From contig QQVO01000011.1 in the NCBI GenBank assembly GCA_003388505.1, positions 1 to 39,400 on the forward strand: a stretch of DNA of 39,400 bases. The letters are read 5' to 3'. Under the pieces are notes generated by a model that did no database searches, was not told the origin of the DNA, and was given only the letters and a program-made list of their open reading frames with translations. Origin of the DNA: Planctomycetota bacterium. Its GTDB lineage: Bacteria; Planctomycetota; Planctomycetia; Planctomycetales; Planctomycetaceae. A program made the translations under genes and the position numbers. Shown piece after piece: positions 17,880-26,025 of this stretch (position 1 is the stretch's first letter; every line of letters starts with the position of its first letter).

Positions 17880-17954
17880 GGAGCACGAATCCCGCAGGGT
17901 TTCGTGCGGTGTCACACATTTTGAGCATCCCTCAATTAAGCCCTGACAGGGCAC
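17880..17954. repeat. Dispersed repeat family 2, copy 1
   Basis: The segment joins a hairpin (GCACGAA at 17883-17889 pairing with TTCGTGC at 17901-17907, with an inner CCC/GGG) to the palindrome GCCCTGACAGGGC at 17940-17952. Relatives are at 21943-22016 and 32224-32294. The remainder of the 421-bp gap 17799-18219 holds family-1 copy B and nothing else recognisable. Confidence 0.55.
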
Positions 17955-18104
17955 TACCCGCAATCAGGCCGCAGGATCATCCGGAACCCATGCACAGAAC
18001 GGTTCCCCGGACGCAGAGACCGGTCAAGACTCCGCCGGGATCGGCGTCGCCTCGTACCAACAGATCAGCCATCGTACCAGCCCCGCCATCCCTGTAAAAG
18101 CGGT

Positions 18105-18207
18105 TATAGCGCTTTGCAAGTCACTGTTGGCGATCTGTCTCGCGGATTCTCGTCCTCGACAGTCCAAACACCGCTCGACGCGGATACATGGTAGAGCAAT
18201 CTGTCCT
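18105..18207 (-). repeat. Dispersed ~104-bp repeat, family 1, copy B
   Basis: Read on the minus strand from 18207, it matches copy A closely from ATTGCTCTACCATGT through GAATCCGCGAGACAGATCGC to AGCGCTAT. The left palindrome arm is degraded (GGACAG instead of AGAGCAA). It lies about a dozen bases past the nagA stop, in the same orientation relative to nagA as copy A is to the redoxin gene. Confidence 0.85.
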
Positions 18208-18219
18208 AATTCCTGATAA

Positions 18220-19428
18220 TCAGGCGGACTGAGCGAGTGATGGAGAAACGCCCGCTTGCGGCGTGACGTCCTCGAGCGACCCGTAGTGGACGTCTCCGGA
18301 GGCGATCGTGGCCAGGACTTGCAGCGGCGATCCGGCGCCCCGATAGTCAAACACCATCAAGTCGGCCCGAGACCCCCGGCTGAGCCGCACCACTTCCTGT
18401 CCCAGCAGCCGTGCCGGCGCCCGTGCGGCGAGGTCGCAAGCTTCGCCCAGAGAGAGCCCGGCCATCGCGATCGCGTTGGCGACGCACACGTCGGTCTGCT
18501 GGCCCGATCCCGCCAGAAACTGCCGCTGCCCCGCGATGACGATCGGACCGTCTTCGAGGACTTCGAATTTTCCTCCGTCGTAGTCGTACACGCCCGGCTT
18601 GCAGCCGGCCAGCCCGGACGCGTCGCAGGTGATGACGATCCGTTGCAGGCCTTTCGCGCGCACGAACGAGCGGACCACGCTCGGCGGGAGGTGGTGGCCG
18701 TCGGTGATGATGCTCGCCGTCAGGCGGGAATCCCCCAGTTGGTCCCAGATGTAGTTCGGATGCCTGCGAATCGTTCCGTGGGCCCCGTTCCCAAGGTGAG
18801 TGCTCAAGCGGGCGCCGGCGTCGACGGCGTTTCGAATCTGCTCGCTGTCGGCCGCCGTGTGCCCGATCGCAATCGTCACGCCGTGTTCAACGGCTGTGCG
18901 AATGAACGGGCACGCTCCGTCCGCCTCGGCGGCCAACGTCACGAGGCAAATGCGGTCGCCGGAGGCAGCCTGCAACTTGCGAAATTCCTCCCAGTCGCAA
19001 CCGCGGACATGCTCCAGGGGATGGGCGCCCCGCGGCCCGTCTTCCGAGGAGATATAGGGCCCTTCCAGATGACATCCGGGAACCATGCGATCCGCCCAGG
19101 GCTCGCTCTCGCACGCTGTGCGGATTGCGGTGAACCCGGCATGGAGCGCTTCGAAGGAGTTGGTGATGAGCGTCGGACACATCCGGGTGATCCCGTGCTG
19201 ATAGTGCGCTGCCAGCGCCGTGAGCACCTTTTGCGGCGTCAGTGTTTCGTCGCTGAACCAGATTCCGCCGTAGCCGTTGATCTGCAGGTCAAACAGTCCC
19301 GGCGCCACATAGGGCCAGTCGTGGACGTCCTTGGTCGGCCGGACCGGTTCGACTGCCAGGATCTGTTCTCCTTCGATGAGGATGCGGACGGGCTCCGCGG
19401 TGTCGTAGCGGCGTGCACAGAATTGCAT
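18220..19428 (-). CDS. nagA: N-acetylglucosamine-6-phosphate deacetylase
   Basis: A 402-residue amidohydrolase that removes acetate from GlcNAc-6-phosphate to give glucosamine-6-phosphate in amino-sugar recycling. The first metal-site segment reads GLFDLQINGYGG, with Gln and Asn in place of the usual H-x-H, as in the single-metal E. coli NagA. HLEGPYIS carries the metal-binding Glu, IGHTAADSEQI and STHLGNGAHG the His ligands, and ITCDASGLAG the catalytic Asp. GAHP and DLMVFDYRG further match the family. The ATG at 19426-19428 is preferred to the preceding TTG; GGGAG lies seven bases upstream. It follows the NPCBM gene by 51 bases, so it likely belongs to the operon starting at 21886. Free acetate from its reaction could feed acs, though that link is general. 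Confidence 0.88.
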   Translation of the reverse strand: MQFCARRYDTAEPVRILIEGEQILAVEPVRPTKDVHDWPYVAPGLFDLQINGYGGIWFSDETLTPQKVLTALAAHYQHGITRMCPTLITNSFEALHAGFTAIRTACESEPWADRMVPGCHLEGPYISSEDGPRGAHPLEHVRGCDWEEFRKLQAASGDRICLVTLAAEADGACPFIRTAVEHGVTIAIGHTAADSEQIRNAVDAGARLSTHLGNGAHGTIRRHPNYIWDQLGDSRLTASIITDGHHLPPSVVRSFVRAKGLQRIVITCDASGLAGCKPGVYDYDGGKFEVLEDGPIVIAGQRQFLAGSGQQTDVCVANAIAMAGLSLGEACDLAARAPARLLGQEVVRLSRGSRADLMVFDYRGAGSPLQVLATIASGDVHYGSLEDVTPQAGVSPSLAQSA

Positions 19429-19479
19429 CAATTCGCTCCCGGTTGTCTTGTCTGCGGCGAGGGCCGCCAGTCTGGCGGA

Positions 19480-20709
19480 TCACTTGACCAGAATCGGCCG
19501 GCACCAGTCCGCCACGTCCTGGATGTTGCCGAATTCCGCGAACTCGACCCGCAGCGTCAATTGTTGGGCGCCGACCAGGGGGATTCGCGGTGTTTCGACA
19601 GCGGGCAAACGGCCGGTCAGGGGAGGGCTTTCGTAGACAGGGTCGCCATCGACTTCGATGCTGAACACAACGCTGCCGAGTCCAGCCGCATCGTCATCGA
19701 CGCCGACTGTTGTCTGGAAAAAGGAATACTCTCCGTTGAGCGCGTAGTTCGCCGTCGTTCCGCTGGTCATTCCCAATCCACGAGGATAGTCGCGGCCCCG
19801 CAGTCGAAGAAACCCACCGCGGACATTTCGATCCGCGACCGGTTCATGACGCCGCGACAGATACGGCGTCAGGGACACCCGGTCCGGGGAGATGTCTGAC
19901 AGGGCCGTCACGCGCGGACCGTAAAAGTCAACTCGGCTGATCGTCGCTGCGGGACATGCCAACCGTTGACCGTACTGCGCCTCCCCGCTTGCGGCGAAAT
20001 GCTCGTCGATTGTGAAGTCCTGAAACGTGATCCACGAACCATCGGTGAACTGAACGATTGCAGTCGATTCATCGGGAACGGGGAAACTGGTCAAGGATGA
20101 GTTCAAGGCCAGCGCCTGGACGCGTTCGAAGTCGACCGCCGCGGGGCCCACGGAGGTGAGCAGGTTGAACGCCTCGCGAGTTGCGGAGGTCAATTCTCCG
20201 CTGAGCCGGCTGCCGTCAAGCAGCAGCAATGTGTCTTCATCGAACTGTGAGTCTGTCATCTCCCGCAGCAGCGGCCGCATGATCCCGCGATCGGCCGGTT
20301 GACCGACGACCTTGGCGGCCACCGTTTCAAGCGGCGGGGCGAGTTCGATGCGGTCCGGGTGAACCGCCCATTCCAGCAGCAGGGCCTCGTCGGTCATCCG
20401 GTCGAGCGCGCTGTCGACTCGATCGCCGTTGGCCAGGAGCAGCCACGCGCGGGGAGGGCTCGAAACGTCTGGTCGCAGTCGCATCGAGACGAGGTCTTCG
20501 ACCGGGACACGCAGGACATCGCCGGTTTCGATCTCGACGACCGCTTCGTTCTGCGCGAGCCGGATCAGGCGGCCGGTCTGACTCTTATCGTCGACTGTTT
20601 CCAGTGAGACTTGAGGCTGCTGCGCCGAAAGGGGCGTTTCTGTTCCAATGACAACGAGCACGGCGGCGGCCCAAACGAGCCGCTTGGTGCGTGGATGGCT
20701 GGAAGTCAC
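19480..20709 (-). CDS. Secreted protein with C-terminal NPCBM-type domain
   Basis: A 409-residue exported protein. After a GTG start the signal peptide is RLVWAAAVLVVIGTETPLSA. Residues about 30-90 form a small beta domain (GRLIRLAQNEAVVEIETGDV, then LRVPVEDLVSM), of an Sm/PQQ-like type often seen in planctomycete secreted proteins. The C-terminal ~130 residues look like an NPCBM/NEW2 carbohydrate-binding module: GGFLRLRGRDYPRGLGMTSG, then ALNGEYSFFQTTVGVDDDA, VVFSIEVDGDPVYES and LTLRVEFAEFGN. It probably binds glycans at the surface. The start at 20709 is preferred because a longer version would translate the dispersed repeat (20733-20836). Gaps are 51 bases to nagA and 124 bases (mostly repeat) to the cyclase-fold gene. 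Confidence 0.8.
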   Translation of the reverse strand: MTSSHPRTKRLVWAAAVLVVIGTETPLSAQQPQVSLETVDDKSQTGRLIRLAQNEAVVEIETGDVLRVPVEDLVSMRLRPDVSSPPRAWLLLANGDRVDSALDRMTDEALLLEWAVHPDRIELAPPLETVAAKVVGQPADRGIMRPLLREMTDSQFDEDTLLLLDGSRLSGELTSATREAFNLLTSVGPAAVDFERVQALALNSSLTSFPVPDESTAIVQFTDGSWITFQDFTIDEHFAASGEAQYGQRLACPAATISRVDFYGPRVTALSDISPDRVSLTPYLSRRHEPVADRNVRGGFLRLRGRDYPRGLGMTSGTTANYALNGEYSFFQTTVGVDDDAAGLGSVVFSIEVDGDPVYESPPLTGRLPAVETPRIPLVGAQQLTLRVEFAEFGNIQDVADWCRPILVK

Positions 20710-20732
20710 AGGTTGTTTCTCAATAGCAAGGC

Positions 20733-20836
20733 GATAGCGCTCTGTCGAACAGTGTTGGCGATCCGTCTCGCGGAATTTAGGGCTCGAGAGTCCGAGAACC
20801 GCATGACCGGGAGACGTGGGCGAGCAATCTGCTCTA
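20733..20836 (-). repeat. Dispersed ~104-bp repeat, family 1, copy C
   Basis: Read on the minus strand from 20836 it begins TAGAGCAGATTGCTC, keeps CCGCGAGACGGATCGCCAAC, and ends at AGCGCTATC. It is the most diverged copy. Its first three bases are the stop codon of the cyclase-fold gene, as in copy A. Confidence 0.8.
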
Positions 20837-21886
20837 GCGTTCGAATATCGGCAGGTAGTTGTTCGGTAACTGCAGCGCGATGAGCGACATGGCGGCTGCG
20901 TATTCATTCCCGATCCAGGGGTCCGACCAGCTCCCGTCCCCGAGTTGCAGGTCGAGCAGTTCGTCGCGCGCCGCCGGATACCAGATTTCCCAGTAGTCTC
21001 CGCCGGCGTGCCACGCGGCCTGCACCGCGTAATACTGCCCGTAAAAGTAGTACTCCTGTGAGCGTGAACCGATGGTTCCGGGTGCGAACTGCATCATGTA
21101 GCCCAGGCCGCGTTCGATGATCGGGCCCTCGTAGACGCCCGACGTATAGAGCGCCACCAAAGCCGCCGCCGAGCGGGGGAACTTGCTTTCCGCCGCCTCC
21201 AGCAGGCGATATCGAAATCCGCCGTCTCCATTCTGGCTCTTTTGCAGATAGTCGATGCAGGCGTCGATCGTTTCCTTCGGAACGGCGATTCCCGCGTTGC
21301 GGGCGGCGCGGAGCGCCATGACCTGGCAGACCGTGACGGAAATGTCGGCCTCTTCGCTTTCAGGAACGTAACGCCAGCCTCCCTGTTCATTCTGCGTATT
21401 GACGATCAAAGTCACCGCGCGCCTGAGCGTTTCGCGGACCTCGTCGCGCGGCGACATGCCATACACTTCCGCCAGGAACAGCGTGGCGAAGCCGTGCCCG
21501 TACATCGGGCCGTGATAATAGTTCCAATCCTCTTCCACGATGTACCCGCTGGGGCGCGCGCACGACAGCACGAAGTCGATGGCGCGAGAGACGTGCTGAC
21601 CGTAGGGTCCGCGGTCGGGGGTGCTGCCGGAGGCGAGGAACGCCAGCCCACACAGTCCGGCCACTCCGGGGTTGTTTCGATACCGCGTCGTCGTTCCGAA
21701 AGAGCCGTCTTCCTGCTGACGGCCCGCCAACCAGATCAGTCCCTCGTCGATGGACGACCGCGTTTCCGGAGTCATCAAATGCCGGCTGTCGCGGGACGCG
21801 GCGCGATCATCGACCTGCGCCTCCGCGGCGCGAGCCGGAATGCACAGGGAGATCGTCACAAGCACCAGGGTCTGTGATCGAGTCAT
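20834..21886 (-). CDS. Secreted squalene-cyclase/prenyltransferase-fold protein
   Basis: A 350-residue protein with a signal peptide (LVLVTISLCIPARAAEA) followed by an (alpha/alpha)-barrel built from repeats of the prenyltransferase/squalene-oxidase type: WLAGRQQEDGSFG, FVLSCARPSGYI, IVNTQNEQGGWRY, YLQKSQNGDGGFRY and LLDLQLGDGSWSD. The DxDD acid motif of class II terpene cyclases is absent, and export to the cell exterior argues against lipid cyclisation. Planctomycete genomes carry many such secreted proteins; their role is unknown. It is the first gene of the likely operon with the NPCBM protein and nagA. The stop codon is provided by dispersed repeat copy C. Confidence 0.85.
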   Translation of the reverse strand: MTRSQTLVLVTISLCIPARAAEAQVDDRAASRDSRHLMTPETRSSIDEGLIWLAGRQQEDGSFGTTTRYRNNPGVAGLCGLAFLASGSTPDRGPYGQHVSRAIDFVLSCARPSGYIVEEDWNYYHGPMYGHGFATLFLAEVYGMSPRDEVRETLRRAVTLIVNTQNEQGGWRYVPESEEADISVTVCQVMALRAARNAGIAVPKETIDACIDYLQKSQNGDGGFRYRLLEAAESKFPRSAAALVALYTSGVYEGPIIERGLGYMMQFAPGTIGSRSQEYYFYGQYYAVQAAWHAGGDYWEIWYPAARDELLDLQLGDGSWSDPWIGNEYAAAMSLIALQLPNNYLPIFER

Positions 21887-21942
21887 GAAAGAGACTCCGA
21901 ATGTGCCGTTGGCTCAGACTCTTGGGAGTCAGCGGTTCCCCG

Positions 21943-22016
21943 ACGAGCACACCTCCCGCGGGTTTCGTGCTGATTCGCAGTCGAGCCAACCCGAAGCCAA
22001 TCCTTGACGGGGCACG
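21943..22016. repeat. Dispersed repeat family 2, copy 2
   Basis: It has GAGCAC, then CTCCCGCGGGTTTCGTGC, and later CCTTGACGGGGCAC, in the same order and orientation as copy 1. It lies upstream of the cyclase-fold gene, just as copy 1 lies upstream of the kinase gene. Confidence 0.45.
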
Positions 22017-22046
22017 GGTCTCTTTCATGATACGGCCGCAGGCCGC

Positions 22047-22406
22047 CTATTGTCGAACCGCTTCGGGGTAATGCGATCCGGTCGGTCCTGGGACCGGTCC
22101 CGGTTGCGGTGATCCGTGCTGCTGACGAAGGATCGATGCGTCAAAACGTTCCTTCGCGCGCTGAACTTCCGACCGCTGCTGGTCGTAGTCGGGCGGTCGA
22201 AATCCGGTTTCGGGGCCGAGATCGTTCTCCGGGAACGGATCCTGGATTTCCGATTCGCGCCGTTCGTACTCGGTGGAATGGGGGGCGAGAGTCGGAAACT
22301 TCGTATTGTATTGCGTGAGACAGCCGCTCGCGAAGAGAGTCAGGAGCAGGCACAGTCCGGGCGTCGATTGGGGGAGCCGCTTCGGATTCGGTTCGTTGCC
22401 GGTCAT
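22047..22406 (-). CDS. Small lipoprotein of unknown function
   Basis: A 119-residue protein with an N-terminal basic stretch, a hydrophobic core (GLCLLLTLFASGC) and a lipobox with Cys at about residue 29. The mature part is hydrophilic and Pro/Gln/Glu-rich, with a short helical stretch (QQRSEVQRAKERFDASIL) and a Pro-Gly tail, suggesting a flexible surface-anchored protein. No family is recognised. It is on the same strand as the cyclase-fold gene and 160 bases upstream of it, with repeat family 2 copy 2 between them. Confidence 0.65.
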   Translation of the reverse strand: MTGNEPNPKRLPQSTPGLCLLLTLFASGCLTQYNTKFPTLAPHSTEYERRESEIQDPFPENDLGPETGFRPPDYDQQRSEVQRAKERFDASILRQQHGSPQPGPVPGPTGSHYPEAVRQ

Positions 22407-22713
22407 GAGGGGGGAACACCCGGCTCGATATTCGTGGTGACGGGGAAGGCCGATTGATGGGGCAGACCGCCCGAAAAGGGGGAGGGGAGTCTATTCGATC
22501 TCTTCCGACCAGGATAGACAGGAAATAGCGGAGCGCAACATGCGTGACCGGTTGTGGTTGCGTTGCGTGGGGCGGGACGGGGGAGCGGCGCGGCGAGGAT
22601 GGCGAGGCATTGGGCATGGTGGGTAAACTCGGCATGGAAGGTCTTTCGCCTCGAACCTGGCCAAACTGCCGTAATCGACTATATCTCGCGTGCAGACCCC
22701 AATCCGGCCGCGA
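22407..22713. other. Divergent intergenic region, no gene seen
   Basis: About 300 purine-rich bases separate the divergent lipoprotein and redoxin-fusion genes. Promoters for both should lie here, but I see no element I can define with confidence. Confidence 0.3.
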
Positions 22714-23700
22714 ATGACTAATCCGCAGATGACTGACGAATTCCAACCGCGGCCGTGGATGTCGTCTGTCCTGAAGGCGGCCGGTGTTTACAACCTCGTG
22801 TGGGGCGTGTGCGTCGTTCTGTTTCCTGCCGCGACGCTGCGACTGCTGGGATACTCGGCTCCGCTTGCATTTCCACAGTTGTGGCAATGTATCGGCATGA
22901 TGGTCGGCGTGTACGGCGTCGGTTACTGGGTTTCGGCCTGGGATCCGTACAGACATTGGCCCATCGTTCTTGTGGGGCTGCTCGGGAAGATTCTTGGACC
23001 GATCGGATTCCTGCTGAACATCCTCGCGGGGGATCTCCCCGCATCGATGGGATGGACGATTCTGACCAATGATCTCGTCTGGTGGATTCCCTTCGGCATG
23101 ATCCTGTGGGGCGCCGTGCGGCATCATGCTGCCATGCAGTCCGCCTATGCGGGGCAGACGCCCCTCGACGACCCGTTTCGTGAACTGCCCGGCACGACCG
23201 GTCGCAGTCTGGCGGAGTTGTCGTGCGAGCGACCGCAATTGGTCGTTCTCCTCCGACACGCGGGGTGCACCTTCTGCCGCGAGTCGCTCGGCGACCTGCG
23301 CCGCGATCGCGCATCGATCGAATCGGCGGGAATGGGAATCGTGCTGGTGCACGTCGGCGAAGAAGGCGACATTGCCGAGTTGATCTCCGGCTATGGGTTG
23401 GGCGACCTGCCTCGAATCAGCGATCCCGGCGGCCGGCTGTATCGTCAGTTCGGACTCGAGCTCGGGCGGTTTTCGCAGTTGTTCGGGGCAAAGGTCTGGC
23501 TCCGCGGATTTCGTTCGAGCCTGGTCGACGGCCACGGGTTCGGGGCGATCCGCGGCAATCCGCTCCAGATGCCGGGCGCCTTCGTGGTGCATCAGGGACG
23601 TTGTCTGCGAGGCTTTCAGCATGAGTCGGCCGGCGACCGCCCCGATTATCTCCGGCTGGTGCGAGCGACGAGCGAATCTGAGCCGGCGGTCGTCGTTTGA
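22714..23700 (+). CDS. Membrane-anchored PRXL2/AhpC-TSA-like redoxin fusion
   Basis: The 328-residue protein joins a membrane domain to a thioredoxin-fold domain. Residues about 20-135 form four membrane helices (VYNLVWGVCVVLFPAATLRL; LWQCIGMMVGVYGVGYWVS; WPIVLVGLLGKILGPIGFLL; WWIPFGMILWGAV). The C-terminal half matches AhpC-TSA_2/PRXL2 (FAM213)-like proteins: LVVLLRHAGCTFCRESLGDL with Cys185 and Cys188 as a C-x2-C pair, GIVLVHVGEEGD, and PGAFVVHQGRCLRGFQHES. It probably reduces or oxidises thiols at the membrane face, taking electrons from an unknown donor. The start is uncertain: GTG at 22690 and ATGs at 22714 and 22729 all work. The DUF1475 gene follows after 96 bases. Confidence 0.75.
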   Translation: MTNPQMTDEFQPRPWMSSVLKAAGVYNLVWGVCVVLFPAATLRLLGYSAPLAFPQLWQCIGMMVGVYGVGYWVSAWDPYRHWPIVLVGLLGKILGPIGFLLNILAGDLPASMGWTILTNDLVWWIPFGMILWGAVRHHAAMQSAYAGQTPLDDPFRELPGTTGRSLAELSCERPQLVVLLRHAGCTFCRESLGDLRRDRASIESAGMGIVLVHVGEEGDIAELISGYGLGDLPRISDPGGRLYRQFGLELGRFSQLFGAKVWLRGFRSSLVDGHGFGAIRGNPLQMPGAFVVHQGRCLRGFQHESAGDRPDYLRLVRATSESEPAVVV

Positions 23701-23784
23701 ACACAGGGAACGCGTCGGTCACCAGCGGTCGTCGGTTCTTGAAATACTGATTCCGATCGCAATGGAATTGCCGGCCGAACGCGC

Positions 23785-23790
23785 GAGGAG
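23785..23790 (+). promoter_or_regulatory. Ribosome binding site for a GTG start at 23797
   Basis: GAGGAG lies six bases before GTG at 23797, supporting that start codon. Confidence 0.75.
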
Positions 23791-23796
23791 CAGGAC

Positions 23797-24195
23797 GTGA
23801 GTTTCAGCAGACAACAGGGGCTGCGCATCGTCTTGATGGCGCTGTTTGCCGTCATCCTCGGCGCGATGACGGCTGTTACGATTCGCGCCTCGCTGGAGAG
23901 ATCGGTTCTCGCGAACGGACATCTGCTGCAAGACAGGTGGTTCCAGGCAACCCTGTGCGACGCCTACTTCGGATTTCTGGCGATTTACGTATGGATCGCC
24001 TACCGGGAAAGCTCGACGCCGCTTCGAATCGTCTGGTTTGTGCTCGTCATGCTGCTGGGGAACATCGCAATTTCGGTCTACGTGCTGTGGCGGCTGGCGC
24101 GGCACTCCCCTGAACAGCCGCTCTACCACGTCCTCTTGCGGGAATGGCATCTGCCGCCCGCCTGCCCGGCGGGCGTCGCGGGAGAGTCTCCGTGA
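23797..24195 (+). CDS. DUF1475-like integral membrane protein
   Basis: The 132-residue protein has three to four membrane helices: LRIVLMALFAVILGAMTAVT, LCDAYFGFLAIYVWIAY and IVWFVLVMLLGNIAISVYVLW. The order, with a charged loop carrying RWFQATL before the second helix and YRESSTPLRIVWFVL before the third, resembles the DUF1475 family found in planctomycetes and plants. Its function is unknown. The last ~30 residues are hydrophilic and Pro-rich. The GTG start is well supported by GAGGAG. It lies downstream of the redoxin fusion and converges with the antiporter gene, with 48 bases between the stops. Confidence 0.7.
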   Translation: MSFSRQQGLRIVLMALFAVILGAMTAVTIRASLERSVLANGHLLQDRWFQATLCDAYFGFLAIYVWIAYRESSTPLRIVWFVLVMLLGNIAISVYVLWRLARHSPEQPLYHVLLREWHLPPACPAGVAGESP

Positions 24196-24243
24196 GCGAT
24201 GCAAAGGTAGGGCGTTCGTCATCGCAGACGGGCCGCTGCTTCG

Positions 24244-26025
24244 TCAACGACTTTCGCCGGGGCCCCCCGAGGCGCCGACGCGAGCGATGGCGTCGTCGAG
24301 GAAGTAATTGATGTCCTCGGCCTCATCGGCGTGCAGCACGTTGTAAGCGTGGGCGGCGGTGCGTGCGTGGTAGAGTTGCTCACGCAGGTTGACGTCGCGC
24401 GTGATGGCGGCCGCGAAGGCGGCGAGCACTTCAAGATGCCGCTTGTGATCCGCCTTCGGCGTGGCGAGCAACAGGATGGCGTGCACGCGATGGCCGTCGG
24501 GCGCTCCGAGCTTTAGTCCCTTGGAACTGATGCCGAGGATGCCGGTGATTTCCTGTCCCTCGTCGAGTTCGGCGTGGGGGATCATCAGGCCCCGGGAGAG
24601 GCAGGTTGTTTCGAGTTCCTCGCGTTCAAGCACCTTCTCGACAAACTCCTCCAGCGGAATCTCCGGGCGGTCCTGAGTTGTGTAGAGCTGAGCGGCCAGG
24701 AGACGAATGACGTCCTCCTTGTTCGTGCCGGTCACGTCGACGGAAATATGATTTTCGTCGAGGAAGTCGAGCAGGCGCCGGCGATCTTTGCCGGCCTCCC
24801 CCGCGCGATCGAGTGAGAAGCGAGTCACACTCGGTCCGAGCAGTTGGTTGACCGCCAGAGCCGCCATCCCGACGGTGGTCACCGTTCCGGCCACATCCTG
24901 CAGCGCCGGTGTTGATTCGACCAGCAGGATGAGTCCCACGGCGACGCCTCCGTGGGGCAGCAGCGCCAAGCCGAAATAGTTGCGGACTCGAACCGGCACG
25001 TCGGCCAGGGACATGGCAGCGAACGCCCCGGTGTATTTGCCGGCGAGCCGCGCCAGGAAAAACAGCGCGACGAGGCCGGAAGCTTGCAGGACGAGCGTGA
25101 AATCGAGCTTCGTCCCCGCGAACGTGTAGAAGCCTGCGAACAAGACGCCGCCGATGGAGTGCAGGTACGCCTCTGCCGATCGGACGGTGTCGTGCCGGAG
25201 ATTCGAGAGAATGATCCCGGCGAACGTGCATGCCAGGATGCCTGACGCCTCGAGTCCCGAGGCGCCGCCCCAGGCCCCGAGGATCACGGCAACCATGATG
25301 GGGCCCAGGAACGCCGGACCAACGATTGTGCGGATGAGGAGCAGCGCGGTCAGGGCCGTGAACGCTGCGGCCAGAAGCGCCAGCCCGAACTCGCGGGCCA
25401 CGGAGACAATCGCTGCAGACCAGTGGCTGGACCAGGACGCCGTCTCGTCCGACGCGGAGCCGAGATACGCCGCGGCAAAGATGAAAACGCCGACTGCGAC
25501 CATGTCGATCAACGCGACGGCGGCCACGAGCGTGCGCGTCAGAATGCCTCGGGCGCGGGCTTCCTGAACGACGAGCACGGTCGTTCCCGGCGCGCCCGCA
25601 ATCCCGACCGCCGCCAGCAGGAGCGCCGCTTTGAAGGTCATTTGCTCGGGAGCGATCCACCCGCCGAGAAAGAGCAGCGTCAACGCAATCACGGAGGGTG
25701 TGATCGTCGCCTCACCCAGCATGAGCAGCCCGAGACGGGTGCCGGAATTACGGAGGCTGGCGAAATGCAGCGCCGCGCCGACCGTGAAGGCGATGTAGCC
25801 GAGCACGAAACTCACAAAGTGGTCGAATTGAGCCACGGCGTCCGACGTGAGACCGGTCAGGACGCTATGGTGCGGCTCCAGCGCGCGGAGCACGATGCCG
25901 GTGAAGATCCATCCCGTCACCTTGGGCAGCCTGATGCGCCCCACGAGTTCCCCGCCGATCACACCGGCCGTCAGCACGATCGCCAGGTGCAGCAGAGGGT
26001 GGTCGGGCGTAAACGCGACGTGCAT
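24244..26025 (-). CDS. CPA2-type cation:proton antiporter fused to PTS EIIA domain
   Basis: A 593-residue protein. Residues 1-405 are a sodium/hydrogen-exchanger-type membrane domain with about 11-13 helices (GVIGGELVGRIRLPKVTGWIFTG at the start is typical of KefB/NhaS-like CPA2 members), so it should exchange Na+ or K+ for H+. Residues about 440-590 form a cytosolic fructose/nitrogen-type PTS EIIA domain. The phosphorylatable His is probably His484 in RGLMIPHAELDEG, with VHAILLLATPKADHKRHLEVLA as the second family signature. Phosphorylation by a PTS or PTS-Ntr relay could gate transport. No PTS genes are in the window. The ATG at 26025 is the first in frame. It faces the AAA gene across a 460-base divergent gap. 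Confidence 0.88.
   Translation of the reverse strand: MHVAFTPDHPLLHLAIVLTAGVIGGELVGRIRLPKVTGWIFTGIVLRALEPHHSVLTGLTSDAVAQFDHFVSFVLGYIAFTVGAALHFASLRNSGTRLGLLMLGEATITPSVIALTLLFLGGWIAPEQMTFKAALLLAAVGIAGAPGTTVLVVQEARARGILTRTLVAAVALIDMVAVGVFIFAAAYLGSASDETASWSSHWSAAIVSVAREFGLALLAAAFTALTALLLIRTIVGPAFLGPIMVAVILGAWGGASGLEASGILACTFAGIILSNLRHDTVRSAEAYLHSIGGVLFAGFYTFAGTKLDFTLVLQASGLVALFFLARLAGKYTGAFAAMSLADVPVRVRNYFGLALLPHGGVAVGLILLVESTPALQDVAGTVTTVGMAALAVNQLLGPSVTRFSLDRAGEAGKDRRRLLDFLDENHISVDVTGTNKEDVIRLLAAQLYTTQDRPEIPLEEFVEKVLEREELETTCLSRGLMIPHAELDEGQEITGILGISSKGLKLGAPDGHRVHAILLLATPKADHKRHLEVLAAFAAAITRDVNLREQLYHARTAAHAYNVLHADEAEDINYFLDDAIARVGASGGPGESR

Noticed and set aside
22141-23622. Long minus-strand frame antisense to the redoxin fusion
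   Set aside because: It is opposite a gene with clear membrane helices and a C-x2-C redox motif, has low-complexity Arg/Pro/Ser composition and no recognisable domain.
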